From: Candidatus Cloacimonadota bacterium
GTDB taxonomy: Bacteria > Cloacimonadota > Cloacimonadia > JGIOTU-2
Length of the DNA stretch: 20,102 nucleotides
Direction of reading: 5' to 3'
NCBI GenBank assembly: GCA_014382685.1
Contig: JACNJG010000062.1
Location: forward strand, 1-20,102
Shown here: positions 1 to 8,222 of the stretch, piece by piece
Layout of the letters: every line of letters starts with the position of its first letter
How positions within the stretch are numbered: position 1 is the first letter of the stretch
Notes under the pieces: generated by a model
Seen by the model: the letters and a program-made list of their open reading frames with translations, nothing else
What the model was told of the DNA's origin: nothing
Databases searched by the model: none
Translations under genes and position numbers: made by a program

Positions 1-2
1 AA

Positions 3-79
3 TGGTGGGTGATACTGGATTCGAACCAGTGACCTCTACGATGTGAACGTAGCGCTCTAACCAGCTGAGCTAATCACCC
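3..79 (-). tRNA. tRNA-Val, anticodon CAC
   Basis: Read on the minus strand, this folds as a complete cloverleaf. The 7-bp acceptor stem GGGTGAT/ATCACCC is followed by an encoded A-CCA tail. The D arm contains AGCTCAGCTGGTTAGAGC. The anticodon stem CTACG/CGTAG closes the loop TTCACAT, and the T arm is ACTGG-TTCGAAT-CCAGT. The anticodon CAC (plus-strand bases 43-45) reads the valine codon GTG. The 5' end lies only 9 bases after the stop codon of the upstream small membrane protein gene on the same strand. The tRNA may therefore be released from the 3' end of the long mRNA by RNase P. No separate promoter or intervening terminator is visible in that gap. Confidence 0.96.
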
Positions 80-88
80 GACCGAAAT

Positions 89-298
89 CTATGCTTCTTT
101 TTTAGCAAAAACTACATAAAACAAACGAATCGAGATGAGCACTATTGGTATAATAAGCCAAATATAGTCAACTTTTGTGAGCACCGGAAATATCTTGATC
201 ACCACCCACATGACAAGTGCTGCAACGATCTGCGCTAATTTGAGATCGAGTATATTCATAAGTTTCATGCGTTTATTAAAATAACTTATAATATTCAT
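89..298 (-). CDS. small membrane protein, two predicted TM segments
   Basis: This is a 69-residue protein of unrecognised family. Two hydrophobic stretches (about residues 20-39 and 45-64) are joined by a short loop containing KVD, and the C-terminus is the charged KKEA. This suggests a helical hairpin in the inner membrane. The first ATG overlaps the ppdK stop codon (TAATG), which implies translational coupling. In-frame ATGs at residues 11 and 14 are alternative starts; none has a convincing ribosome binding site. The gene sits between ppdK and tRNA-Val on the same strand. It is probably real because of its composition, its coupling and the lack of any competing frame. Function is unknown, and I see no motif that allows a guess. 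Confidence 0.6.
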   Translation of the reverse strand: MNIISYFNKRMKLMNILDLKLAQIVAALVMWVVIKIFPVLTKVDYIWLIIPIVLISIRLFYVVFAKKEA

Positions 299-3018
299 TA
301 TTCTGGATTTTTTATTGCAGCTTGTGCTGCGGCAATGCGTGCGATAGGGACACGGAAGGGTGAGCAGCTCACATAATTTAAGTGTTCTTTATGGCAGAAT
401 TCAATCGAACTGGGATCTCCACCATGCTCTCCGCAAATGCCAATTATTAATTTAGGATTTGTTTTTCGACCTTTTCCGATGGCGATCTTTATCAATTCAC
501 CGATGCCTTTCTGGTCAAGTGACTGGAAGGGATCACGATCTAAAATGCCGATCTTTTTATATTGTTTGAGGAATTTTACGCTATCATCGCGGGAAAAGCC
601 AAAACCCATTTGTGTTAGATCATTTGTGCCAAAGGAGAAGAATTCTGCATGCTCTGCAATCTCATCGGCTACAAGACATGCACGCGGGATTTCGATCATC
701 GTACCCACTTTATAGTGAAGGTCAACACCGCATTTCTCGATGATCTGTGATGCGATCTCATGAGCTTGTTTTTCAATAAATGTGTATTCATTCACATCGC
801 TGACAAGTGGTATCATTATTTCAGGTCTGGCATCGATTCCCTTTTCTTTGAGCTTGCAGGCAGATTCAATTATCGCTTCTATCTGCATCCTATAAATATC
901 AGGGAAGGTGATACCGAGACGACAGCCGCGATGCCCGAGCATAGGATTAAATTCTTTGAGCTGACTTATTTTCGCTTTAAGATCTTGAGCTGATTTTTTG
1001 AATTTCTTGCTCAATTTTTGGATTTCTTCTTCATCCTGCAGCTCAGGAAGGAATTCGTGAAGTGGTGGATCCAGCAAGCGGATCGTTACAGGAAAGCCCT
1101 GCATTACTTCAAGAATACCCTTGAAATCCTCGATCTGATTCTTCTTCAATTCTTCAAGTGGGTATTTTCTTTCTTCGGGAGAATCTGCAAGGATCATACC
1201 GCGAACATAATCGATCCTGTCATCTCCGAAGAACATATGTTCTGTTCTGCAAAGACCTATGCCGACTGCACCAAAATCACGGGCAATGCCGGAATCCTTT
1301 GGAGCGTCTGCATTTGCATGAACATGCAACCTGGCACGTTCATCAGCCCACTTCATAAGCTGTTCAAATTCCTTTGAAAATTCAGGAGATTTTGTGCCAA
1401 TCTTACCTTCAAAGACTTCGCCGGTAGAGCCATCAAGAGAAATATAGTCACCCTCTTTTATTTCGTGGTCATTCACAAAGAATTTCTTTGTTTTAAGATC
1501 GATATTGATATCCCCGCAGCCAGCAACACAGCATTTTCCCATTCCCCTTGCAACAACAGCAGCATGAGACGTCATGCCACCACGTACCGTAAGAATACCC
1601 TGAGAAGCATCCATTCCAGCGATATCTTCCGGAGAGGTTTCGGTTCGTACAAGGATCGTCTTTTCACTTCTTTCTTTCCATTTAACTGCTTCCTCAGCGT
1701 AGAAAACAACTTTGCCGACTGCTGCACCGGGAGATGCGGGTAATCCTTTGGCGAGATAACGGTTCTCGGTTTCCGCCTTTTCTTTTTCCTTATCATCAAA
1801 GCTGGGATGTAGGAGCTGGTCAAGCTGATTTGGCTCGACATGCATAAGTGCAGTATCCTGATCGATCATTTTTTCTTTCACCATATCGACTGCGATTTTT
1901 ACTGCTGCCTTTGCTGTACGCTTGCCGGTTCGGGTTTGAAGGATGAACAGGGTGCCTTTCTGAATAGTAAATTCCAGGTCCTGCATGTCTTTGTAATGGT
2001 CTTCCAGCTTTTTCTGAATTGCATAAAGTTCTTTGTAAGCATTGGGCATTAATTCTTCAAGAGAAGGATACTTCTCAATTCTTTCTTTTGGAGGAATATC
2101 ATTATTCTCTGCCCACCGTATTGAGTTTTCTTTTGTAATTTCCTGAGGAGTTCGAGTACCTGCAACCACATCTTCGCCCTGTGCATTAACAAGGAACTCA
2201 CCAAAGAATCTGTTTTCGCCGGTAGAGGGATCACGCGTGAAGGCAACACCTGTGGCACAGTCATCACCCATATTCCCGAAGACCATAGTCTGCACGTTCA
2301 CTGCAGTGCCGAGAAGTCCTTTAATATTGTTCAGTTCACGATATTTTATAGCACGAGCGTTACTCCATGAATTGAAAACCGAATCGATTGCGGACCAGAG
2401 TTGATCGTAAGGATTTTGAGGAAATTCCTCACCCATTTCTTCTTTGTAGATTTCTTTATATTGCTCGACAACCAGCTTAAGGTCATCGGCGTTCAGGTCA
2501 ATATCAAGTGTAACTTTTTTCATGTTTTTGATGCGTGTAAGTACATCTTCAAAAAGCTCAGAATCAATTTGATGAACAACATTTCCAAACATTTGAATGA
2601 GCCGGCGGTAGGCATCCCAGACAAATCTTGCGTTTCCGGTTGTTTCAGCAAACCCTTTAACCGACTCATCATTGAGTCCGAGATTAAGGATCGTATCCAT
2701 CATACCCGGCATGGACACGGCAGCACCGGAACGGACTGAAAGAAGAAGCGGCTTGTGGGTATCTCCAAATTTCAGATTCATTTCCTTTTCCAAAAGATGA
2801 ATGTTATTTTCGACCTCCTTCTTCAAATTTTCGGGATAGTGCCGGTTATGTTTGTTGAAATAATCGCATATTTCCGTTGATAAGGTAAAACCTGGGGGAA
2901 CAGGGATTCCGAGATTAGACATTTCTGCCAGGTTTGCTCCCTTTCCACCAATGATTTCTTTCATTGTTTTATTGCCTTCGGTTTTTATTTTACCGAAATA
3001 ATACACATTTTTAGTCAT
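298..3018 (-). CDS. ppdK: pyruvate, phosphate dikinase
   Basis: This cytoplasmic enzyme interconverts pyruvate + ATP + phosphate with phosphoenolpyruvate + AMP + pyrophosphate, and serves pyrophosphate-linked glycolysis or gluconeogenesis in anaerobes. The 906-residue length is normal for the family. The N-terminal ATP-grasp region begins with GGKGANLAEMSNLGIPVPPGF (about residues 24-44) and contains SVRSGAAVSMPGMMDT. The phosphohistidine domain has GGMTSHAAVVARG with catalytic His485. The C-terminal PEP-binding barrel has GLCRTEHMF (about 588-596), GTMIEIPRACL, SFGTNDLTQ and GICGEHGGDP with catalytic Cys862. All key residues are intact. AGAGG lies 5 bases before the ATG, which supports this start. 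It is preceded by nadD (11-base gap), and its stop overlaps the next small gene. PEP synthase is excluded by length and by the PPDK-type central domain. Confidence 0.97.
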   Translation of the reverse strand: MTKNVYYFGKIKTEGNKTMKEIIGGKGANLAEMSNLGIPVPPGFTLSTEICDYFNKHNRHYPENLKKEVENNIHLLEKEMNLKFGDTHKPLLLSVRSGAAVSMPGMMDTILNLGLNDESVKGFAETTGNARFVWDAYRRLIQMFGNVVHQIDSELFEDVLTRIKNMKKVTLDIDLNADDLKLVVEQYKEIYKEEMGEEFPQNPYDQLWSAIDSVFNSWSNARAIKYRELNNIKGLLGTAVNVQTMVFGNMGDDCATGVAFTRDPSTGENRFFGEFLVNAQGEDVVAGTRTPQEITKENSIRWAENNDIPPKERIEKYPSLEELMPNAYKELYAIQKKLEDHYKDMQDLEFTIQKGTLFILQTRTGKRTAKAAVKIAVDMVKEKMIDQDTALMHVEPNQLDQLLHPSFDDKEKEKAETENRYLAKGLPASPGAAVGKVVFYAEEAVKWKERSEKTILVRTETSPEDIAGMDASQGILTVRGGMTSHAAVVARGMGKCCVAGCGDINIDLKTKKFFVNDHEIKEGDYISLDGSTGEVFEGKIGTKSPEFSKEFEQLMKWADERARLHVHANADAPKDSGIARDFGAVGIGLCRTEHMFFGDDRIDYVRGMILADSPEERKYPLEELKKNQIEDFKGILEVMQGFPVTIRLLDPPLHEFLPELQDEEEIQKLSKKFKKSAQDLKAKISQLKEFNPMLGHRGCRLGITFPDIYRMQIEAIIESACKLKEKGIDARPEIMIPLVSDVNEYTFIEKQAHEIASQIIEKCGVDLHYKVGTMIEIPRACLVADEIAEHAEFFSFGTNDLTQMGFGFSRDDSVKFLKQYKKIGILDRDPFQSLDQKGIGELIKIAIGKGRKTNPKLIIGICGEHGGDPSSIEFCHKEHLNYVSCSPFRVPIARIAAAQAAIKNPE

Positions 3019-3029
3019 GAAACCTCTTT

Positions 3030-3611
3030 CTATTTATATAAGTTATTTTTTTTAATAAAATCTTCAACTTTTTTTGGGACAAATCCTTTTATTGACTGTC
3101 TTTTTGAACACATATTACGGATACATTGGGAAGAAATATCGATTATTGGCATTTCGAGGTATGAGAGATCCCGGCTGAAGGTGAAATTGCTTGAATGATT
3201 TTTTAGATCTGCAGGCCTGCTTATAATGATGAATTGAGCGAGACTCAATAATTCATTATATTTAAACCATGTTGAGATTTCTGCAACACTATCTTCTCCC
3301 AAAAGAAAGAAGAGCTCATCATTTGGATGTTTTTTTTTCAGTTTCTGCAAGGTGTAATAAGTGTAGGTATAATTACGGGTATGCTCCAGCTTTTCAAGTT
3401 CACTGATCTCGAAATAAGGTTTTCCTTCAAGGGCAAGATGAAGCATCTGAACTCTCAAATCATAAGGTATATATGGTTTTTTATGAGGCGGATTACCCGC
3501 AGGAATAAAATAAATTTTATCCAGATGGAGTTTTTCGCGGCAATATTCTGCCATCCTAAGGTGGCCGCAATGGATTGGATCAAAGGTGCCACCAAGTATT
3601 CCTAATCTCAT
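3030..3611 (-). CDS. nadD: nicotinate-nucleotide adenylyltransferase
   Basis: This enzyme transfers AMP from ATP to nicotinate mononucleotide, giving deamido-NAD in cytoplasmic NAD synthesis. The 193 residues fit the family. The N-terminal nucleotidyltransferase signature GGTFDPIHCGHL (7-18) supplies the HxGH motif at His14-His17. AGNPPHK follows at about 38-44. The family GxDS...W element appears as GEDS (105-108) with Trp115. The usual ISSTxIR motif near the C-terminus reads ISSQCIR (159-165): Arg165 is kept, but the Thr is replaced by Gln, a small departure. The ATG lies 2 bases after the bamD-like stop (TGATAATG), so coupled translation is likely. The pairing of nadD with ppdK has no obvious pathway logic and probably reflects the long operon. 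Confidence 0.93.
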   Translation of the reverse strand: MRLGILGGTFDPIHCGHLRMAEYCREKLHLDKIYFIPAGNPPHKKPYIPYDLRVQMLHLALEGKPYFEISELEKLEHTRNYTYTYYTLQKLKKKHPNDELFFLLGEDSVAEISTWFKYNELLSLAQFIIISRPADLKNHSSNFTFSRDLSYLEMPIIDISSQCIRNMCSKRQSIKGFVPKKVEDFIKKNNLYK

Positions 3612-3613
3612 TA

Positions 3614-4426
3614 TCAGTTCGTTATGTGAGCGTTTATTTTTTCTATAAATGGATGTTCGGGATACTGTGAAGAGAATTGTTCCCCAATATCAGCAAGTTT
3701 GTCCCAGTTCTTCTTTTTAATATAGATCTTCGCAGCAAGTTCAAGAGAATTTTCTTCGATCTCTCCGGTAATATTCTCATCAAATATTTCGTTAAGATAC
3801 ATCAATGATGCATTATAGTATCCCATCATATAATAAATATGAGCATTGAGATATTTCTTTTCCAGCAGCTTATTAGTGCAGGTGATTCGCATGTTTTCAA
3901 CTTCATCGATGAGTTCAGAATTTGGATACTGTGCAATAAAATGATTGAATTGCTGAAGTGCATTTACCGTTTCCTGCTGGTCATACGCGGGTGGATAAGA
4001 TAATTTAAACCATGCAGTGCCAATCTTGTAATTTGCATCTTCATTATATTGAGAGTATGGGAATAATCGCATGAGTTGCTCATATTCGAAGATCGAGTCT
4101 TCATACAAGCGCATGTTGTAATAACAATTTGCAAGTTGGTACTGAGCTCGTTTGACCAGAGTATCACCTTTGCTCATATACGTAATGATCTCATAAATAT
4201 CTCGGGCTTTACTGAATTTTCTTTTTTGATACAGTCCATCAGCTTCTATCATTTTTTCATGAGGATTAAAGTCACCTTTCGGAAGTTCAAAGGGACGCTC
4301 AAATGTGACATTCTCTTCCTCTTCATCCCAGTTCATGGGTGAAGGTGCTTGCGCAAATAGAAGATTCATAGAAATTATCAAAGTAAAGATAAGCAATGTC
4401 AGGGTGGCTAGCACATATTTTTTCAT
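3614..4426 (-). CDS. BamD-like outer membrane assembly TPR protein
   Basis: BamD is the TPR scaffold of the BAM complex, which inserts beta-barrels into the outer membrane. The chosen start gives 270 residues. A signal sequence (MKKYVLATL..., hydrophobic to about residue 23, with a possible type I cleavage after LLFAQA) is followed by an acidic linker and TPR-like repeats. Examples are ADGLYQKRKFSKARDIYE (about 62-79), a second unit with AQYQLANCYYNMRLYEDSI, a third ending in FNHFIAQYPNSELIDEVENM, and the late KKYLNAHIYYMMGYYNAS element. This arrangement is characteristic of BamD/YfiO. A start 18 codons upstream is possible in frame but would bury the signal peptide and overlap cpoB. At 4426 the ATG lies one base after the cpoB-like stop, with GGAG upstream. 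Oddly, there is no lipobox cysteine, although BamD is normally a lipoprotein. Confidence 0.85.
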   Translation of the reverse strand: MKKYVLATLTLLIFTLIISMNLLFAQAPSPMNWDEEEENVTFERPFELPKGDFNPHEKMIEADGLYQKRKFSKARDIYEIITYMSKGDTLVKRAQYQLANCYYNMRLYEDSIFEYEQLMRLFPYSQYNEDANYKIGTAWFKLSYPPAYDQQETVNALQQFNHFIAQYPNSELIDEVENMRITCTNKLLEKKYLNAHIYYMMGYYNASLMYLNEIFDENITGEIEENSLELAAKIYIKKKNWDKLADIGEQFSSQYPEHPFIEKINAHITN

Positions 4427-4427
4427 A

Positions 4428-5180
4428 TTATCTGTTCTCCAGCATAACAATTCTTTCACGCACGATATCCAGACGTTCATAATCAGGATACTGCTTTTGG
4501 ATTTCTCTGAGCTGAGTAAGAGCGCCGGTATATTGCTCCATTCCGATCAGGCAGAGTGCAATTTTAAGTTTCGCATCAACGATCTTATTGGATTCCGGAT
4601 AATTAATGACCACTTTATCAAAGTTGAAGATAGCAGTTTCAAACTGATCGAGAGAATAATAACATTCACCGATCCAGTACTGTGCATTTGCAGCGAGATC
4701 ATGTTGGGAATATTCCTTGATAAATTCTGAAAAAGTGGAGATCGATTTTCTGAAATCATTGTCCACGTAATACTGCCGTCCTGTCTGATAGAGTTTTTCC
4801 GGTGTGATCCCGTCTGATTCTGTAGTGGGTTTAGTTTGAGTATTGTTAGCAACAGCAGGACTGGATTTAAGCTGAGCCAGTATCTGGTTTTGGGCTTCGA
4901 TCTTAGAATCGAGAGTGTTTACTTTCACTTCTAAGTTTGACACTTTGGATTGGAGCACTATTATCTGATTGAGTTTGCTGTTAAGCATCTGAAGATCACT
5001 GGAAACTTGCTTTTCCTGCTGGTCTATTGCATCGGAATTCATTTTTATAACTTCAGCGAGATACTGAATCTGTTGCTCGTTTTGGCTTACGGGCTGCTGA
5101 ATTTCAGTATATGGCTTTTGTTGTGCACAATGAGCCAGAAGAAGTAAAAGTAATAAACCGAATACATAAAATTTTTTCAC
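4428..5180 (-). CDS. CpoB/YbgF-like periplasmic coiled-coil TPR protein
   Basis: Proteins of the CpoB (YbgF) type sit in the periplasm near the Tol-Pal system and coordinate outer-membrane constriction with cell-wall synthesis. The 250 residues show a lipoprotein-type signal (MKKFYVFGLLLLLLLAHC, candidate lipidated Cys18). A heptad-like coiled coil with many Gln, Asn and Leu follows (about 30-105), then a linker. The C-terminal TPR block starts at about 130 with LYQTGRQYYVDNDFRKSI, then YWIGECYYSLDQFETAIFNF and the YPES/YPDYE helices. The residue before Cys18 is His, where Gly, Ala or Ser is usual, so lipidation is uncertain. It lies directly before the bamD-like gene (1-base gap), a natural pairing of envelope TPR proteins. 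The tol genes themselves are not in the window. Confidence 0.82.
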   Translation of the reverse strand: MKKFYVFGLLLLLLLAHCAQQKPYTEIQQPVSQNEQQIQYLAEVIKMNSDAIDQQEKQVSSDLQMLNSKLNQIIVLQSKVSNLEVKVNTLDSKIEAQNQILAQLKSSPAVANNTQTKPTTESDGITPEKLYQTGRQYYVDNDFRKSISTFSEFIKEYSQHDLAANAQYWIGECYYSLDQFETAIFNFDKVVINYPESNKIVDAKLKIALCLIGMEQYTGALTQLREIQKQYPDYERLDIVRERIVMLENR

Positions 5181-5182
5181 CG

Positions 5183-6607
5183 TTAACCCCCATAGTGTTC
5201 GAAGAATATTTTATAAGCTTTATAGGTTGAGTAAATATCTCCCTTGCTGGAAATTTCGAAAGGAGAATGCATTGCAAGAAGAGGAGTTCCGCAATCAACG
5301 ACTTCTGCATTGTGCTCAGCCATAAATTTTGCGATCGTACCCCCTCCGCCCACGTCAACTTTTCCAAGTTCTCCGATCTGCCAGTTGATATTGTGTGAAT
5401 TAAAGAGTGCACGCAGTTTTGCAATGAACTCGGGATGTGCATCGTTAGAACCACTTTTTCCTTTTGAGCCCGTAAATTTTGTCAGGCATACTCCATAGCC
5501 GAGGAGAGGTGCATTCTGTTTTTCATGAACATCTTTGAAAGAGGGATTTATTGCTGCGGTTACATCACCGGAAAGAATATTAGTTTTTGCTAATACTTTT
5601 CTCAAAATTTTGGAGCTGTCATATCCCTGAAAATCAATGATATCAGCAATAAAATCAAGAATGAAATCCGAACGAGCGCCTGTATTACCCTCACTGCCGA
5701 TCTCTTCTTTGTCAGCAAGAAATACGATTGAAGGAAGAATTGGTTCTTCGCTGCCTAACAATGCACGAAGAGCAGTATAGGAACACACCCTGTCATCCTG
5801 CCCGTAAGCACCTACCATGCTGGCATCGATGCCCACATCTTTGCTCGAAAATGCCGGTACGATTTCAATCTCGGCACTGATAAAATCTTCTTCAGTAATA
5901 CCATATTTTTCATGAAGGATGTTCAGGCAGTTCAATTTTACATTATCTTTTATCTCATCATCAGGAAAAGGTATTGAACCAAAAAGGAGCTGTAATTTGT
6001 CTGCATCAATAGCTTCAGAGATTTTTTTATTGTTATAGTCCTTTGCAAGATGAGGGAGCAGATCGGCAAAAGTGAAAACCGGATCGCCGTCATTATCGCC
6101 AATAGAAATATCGATGCGGGTACCGTCTTCTTTAATTACAACACCATACAACGCAAGCGGGATAGACATCCATTGATATTTTCTTATGCCGCCGTAGTAA
6201 TGGGTCAACATGATCCCGAGTTGTGTGGTTCCATCCTCGGTAAGTGGAACCTGCTTCAGATCGACTCGCGGCACATCGATGTGTGCAACGATCAGGTTGC
6301 AGCCGTTTGAAATATCTTTCTTGCCGGTTCGGAAAATTGTAATGTTCTTATCACGGTTTATTCTATAATAACCAGGTGCATTCTTAGGAGCATCAGCATC
6401 AAGGGGTATGAACTTATGAGCTTTTAATATTTGCTCAGAAAATTCGACGGAGAGCCGTTCTGTTTTTGCTTCATCGAGGAATGCACAATATTCATCAGCC
6501 AATACAAAAGCATCTTCTCGTTCTTTCTCTGAACATATATTCCAGAAATTCATCTTTTTATATGATAACTTGTCCTGCAGTTCTTTACCTTTTGATGATT
6601 TAGTCAT
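5183..6607 (-). CDS. M18 family aminopeptidase
   Basis: This is a cytoplasmic dinuclear zinc aminopeptidase of family M18 (aspartyl aminopeptidase/aminopeptidase I type), which trims N-terminal residues from peptides. At 474 residues it is a usual length. The metal and catalytic pattern is complete: His109 in AHIDVPR, Asp271 in YGQDDRV, Glu301-Glu302 in DKEEIGSEG, Asp348 in SGDVTAA and His447 in AMHSPFE. VDVGGGGTIAKFM (about 417-429) and GDNDGDP add further family signature. No signal peptide is visible, so the enzyme is internal. AGGA a few bases before the ATG supports the start. It ends 2 bases before the cpoB-like gene and follows the dehydrogenase by 12 bases. A peptide-fermenting organism would use it to finish peptide digestion. 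Aspartyl specificity cannot be decided from the sequence. Confidence 0.93.
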   Translation of the reverse strand: MTKSSKGKELQDKLSYKKMNFWNICSEKEREDAFVLADEYCAFLDEAKTERLSVEFSEQILKAHKFIPLDADAPKNAPGYYRINRDKNITIFRTGKKDISNGCNLIVAHIDVPRVDLKQVPLTEDGTTQLGIMLTHYYGGIRKYQWMSIPLALYGVVIKEDGTRIDISIGDNDGDPVFTFADLLPHLAKDYNNKKISEAIDADKLQLLFGSIPFPDDEIKDNVKLNCLNILHEKYGITEEDFISAEIEIVPAFSSKDVGIDASMVGAYGQDDRVCSYTALRALLGSEEPILPSIVFLADKEEIGSEGNTGARSDFILDFIADIIDFQGYDSSKILRKVLAKTNILSGDVTAAINPSFKDVHEKQNAPLLGYGVCLTKFTGSKGKSGSNDAHPEFIAKLRALFNSHNINWQIGELGKVDVGGGGTIAKFMAEHNAEVVDCGTPLLAMHSPFEISSKGDIYSTYKAYKIFFEHYGG

Positions 6608-6619
6608 GAGATTCCTTTT

Positions 6620-7738
6620 TTATAAATTTTTTGCAACTGCATTAGCCATGTCAAGAGTTGAGGAAGTGCCGCCCATATCGTAAGTACAGACCTTTCCTTC
6701 TTCAATAACTTTTGCAATGGCATTCATAAGACGGTCAGCTTTTTCAGTCTCGCCTAAATAGTCAAGCATAAGTTTTGTTGTGATGAGCATGGCAATGGGA
6801 TTTACTTTATATTGTCCGGCATATTTTGGTGCACTGCCGTGAGTTGGCTCAAAGACTGCGAGTTTGTTTCCAATATTTCCGCTTGCCGCAAAACCAAGTC
6901 CGCCGACAAGCTGAGCACAGAGGTCGGAAATAATATCCCCAAACATGTTGCTCGCAACAAGCACTCCGTAATTTTGAGGATTTTTAACCAGCCACATTGC
7001 CATAGCATCGACATTGGTTTCCCACAATTCGATTTCAGGATATTCTTTGGCGATCTTTCGTGCTTCACGCACCATTAAGCCGGAAGTTTCCCTAATGACA
7101 TTTGGTTTTTCGACTATTGTTACAGTTGGGTAGCCGTGTTTCTTTGCATATTCAAAGGCATTACGCACAATTCTACGGCATGCATCTCTTGTGAAAATTC
7201 TGCATGAGATCGCAATATCATCAAGAGGTGTGTTGGCAAATTTCGCCATTTTTTCATTGTTTTTTGCAAGTGCATTAAAAACTTCTTCAGGAACTGGATG
7301 GAATTCAACACCTGCGTAGAGACCCTCTGTATTTTCACGAAAAACAACAATATCGATGTCATCTCTGTAATTGAGAGGATTTCCCTTAAATGCCTTGCAG
7401 GGTCTGAGATTTGTATGCAGATCGAATTTTTGGCGCAAGCCGACAATTGGGCTAGAATAGACCAGTCCTTTGCCTTGCAGTTCAGGAATGAGTTCAGCTT
7501 CAGCTTCCTGTTTTGGTTTAGAAGTTATTGCTCCAAAAAGTGCACAATCAACATTATTAAGAAGGTCAATAGTCCTGTCCGGAAGGGGATTTCCTTCGGT
7601 TTTCCAGAATTCCCAACCAATGTCTCCATGGATGTATTCTGCATCAAGTTTTAAGGTTTCCAGGATAATTTTAGCAGCTTCCATAACGTCGTTTCCTACG
7701 CCGTCACCCGGAAGCCATGCAATGCGATATGAGCTCAT
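6620..7738 (-). CDS. isocitrate/isopropylmalate dehydrogenase family protein
   Basis: This beta-decarboxylating dehydrogenase converts a 2-hydroxy acid with a neighbouring carboxylate to a 2-oxo acid, CO2 and a reduced nicotinamide cofactor. The 372 residues begin with LPGDGVGNDV. Substrate arginines are Arg102 (GLRQKFDL), Arg112 (NLRPCK) and Arg134 (FRENTEGLYAGVE). Lys211 lies in EKPNVI, and the metal aspartates are Asp244, Asp268 and Asp272 in MFGDIISDL. The cofactor loop (about 299-314) reads THGSAPKYAGQYKVNP. Its Lys305-Tyr306 and Val312 match the NADP-type pattern of E. coli isocitrate dehydrogenase rather than the NAD type. Ser96 aligns with E. coli Ser113, but Ile98 replaces the substrate-contacting Asn115. 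Isocitrate dehydrogenase is my favoured role; isopropylmalate, homoisocitrate or tartrate/malate activity is possible. greA ends one base upstream. Confidence 0.85.
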   Translation of the reverse strand: MSSYRIAWLPGDGVGNDVMEAAKIILETLKLDAEYIHGDIGWEFWKTEGNPLPDRTIDLLNNVDCALFGAITSKPKQEAEAELIPELQGKGLVYSSPIVGLRQKFDLHTNLRPCKAFKGNPLNYRDDIDIVVFRENTEGLYAGVEFHPVPEEVFNALAKNNEKMAKFANTPLDDIAISCRIFTRDACRRIVRNAFEYAKKHGYPTVTIVEKPNVIRETSGLMVREARKIAKEYPEIELWETNVDAMAMWLVKNPQNYGVLVASNMFGDIISDLCAQLVGGLGFAASGNIGNKLAVFEPTHGSAPKYAGQYKVNPIAMLITTKLMLDYLGETEKADRLMNAIAKVIEEGKVCTYDMGGTSSTLDMANAVAKNL

Positions 7739-7739
7739 T

Positions 7740-8222
7740 TTAATCCTCGTATATGATATTTTTTATTTTATATTCTAAAATGCCGACTGGAGCTTTTACT
7801 TTGACTGTCTCACCAATATTTTTACCGAGAAGCGCTTTCGCAATTGGAGATTTACAAGAGATCATTCTCACGCTCTTAGTTTTTCCTGTTTCATCTTCAC
7901 CAACGATCTTGTAATTTAAGACTTTATTTCTTCTTATATCAAGAAGCTCAACTATAGCCCCGAAACGAATTGAGTTTTTATCAATATCGTCAATATTGAT
8001 GACTTTCAGACTTGCGATCTTTGCCTGAAGTTTTGATATTTCTGCTTCTATAAAGCGTTGTTTTTCTTTGGCAGCATGATATTCTGCATTTTCACTAAGA
8101 TCACCAAATTGCCGTGCGCGACCAATTTCTTCAATGATGGCATGACGTTCTTCTTGAATGAGATGTTCTAAACGTTTACGAAGATTCTCAAGCCCTTCTT
8201 TTGATATATATTCTTGTGCCAT
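7740..8222 (-). CDS. greA: transcription elongation factor GreA
   Basis: GreA enters the RNA polymerase secondary channel and stimulates cleavage of the 3' end of the transcript in backtracked complexes. From the chosen start it has 160 residues, the family norm. The N-terminal antiparallel coiled coil carries the tip motif GDLSENAEY (40-48), with the acidic pair Asp41 and Glu44. The C-terminal FKBP-like domain ends with SPIAKALLGKNIGETVKV (125-142). An in-frame extension of 27 codons upstream exists but lies inside the preceding gene and adds no family sequence. ATG 8222, giving MAQEYISKEG, is therefore preferred. It overlaps the upstream stop (TAATG) and has AGAG upstream. It is followed by the dehydrogenase gene after 1 base. 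Confidence 0.95.
   Translation of the reverse strand: MAQEYISKEGLENLRKRLEHLIQEERHAIIEEIGRARQFGDLSENAEYHAAKEKQRFIEAEISKLQAKIASLKVINIDDIDKNSIRFGAIVELLDIRRNKVLNYKIVGEDETGKTKSVRMISCKSPIAKALLGKNIGETVKVKAPVGILEYKIKNIIYED

Noticed and set aside
437..2739. Plus-strand frames of 66-141 codons opposite ppdK
   Set aside because: They are antisense shadows of a fully conserved 906-residue enzyme; none has a start signal or recognisable product.
4427..4480. 18-codon N-terminal extension of the BamD-like gene
   Set aside because: It overlaps the cpoB-like coding end and would put charged residues in front of an obvious signal peptide. The internal ATG at 4426 has better spacing and a GGAG upstream.
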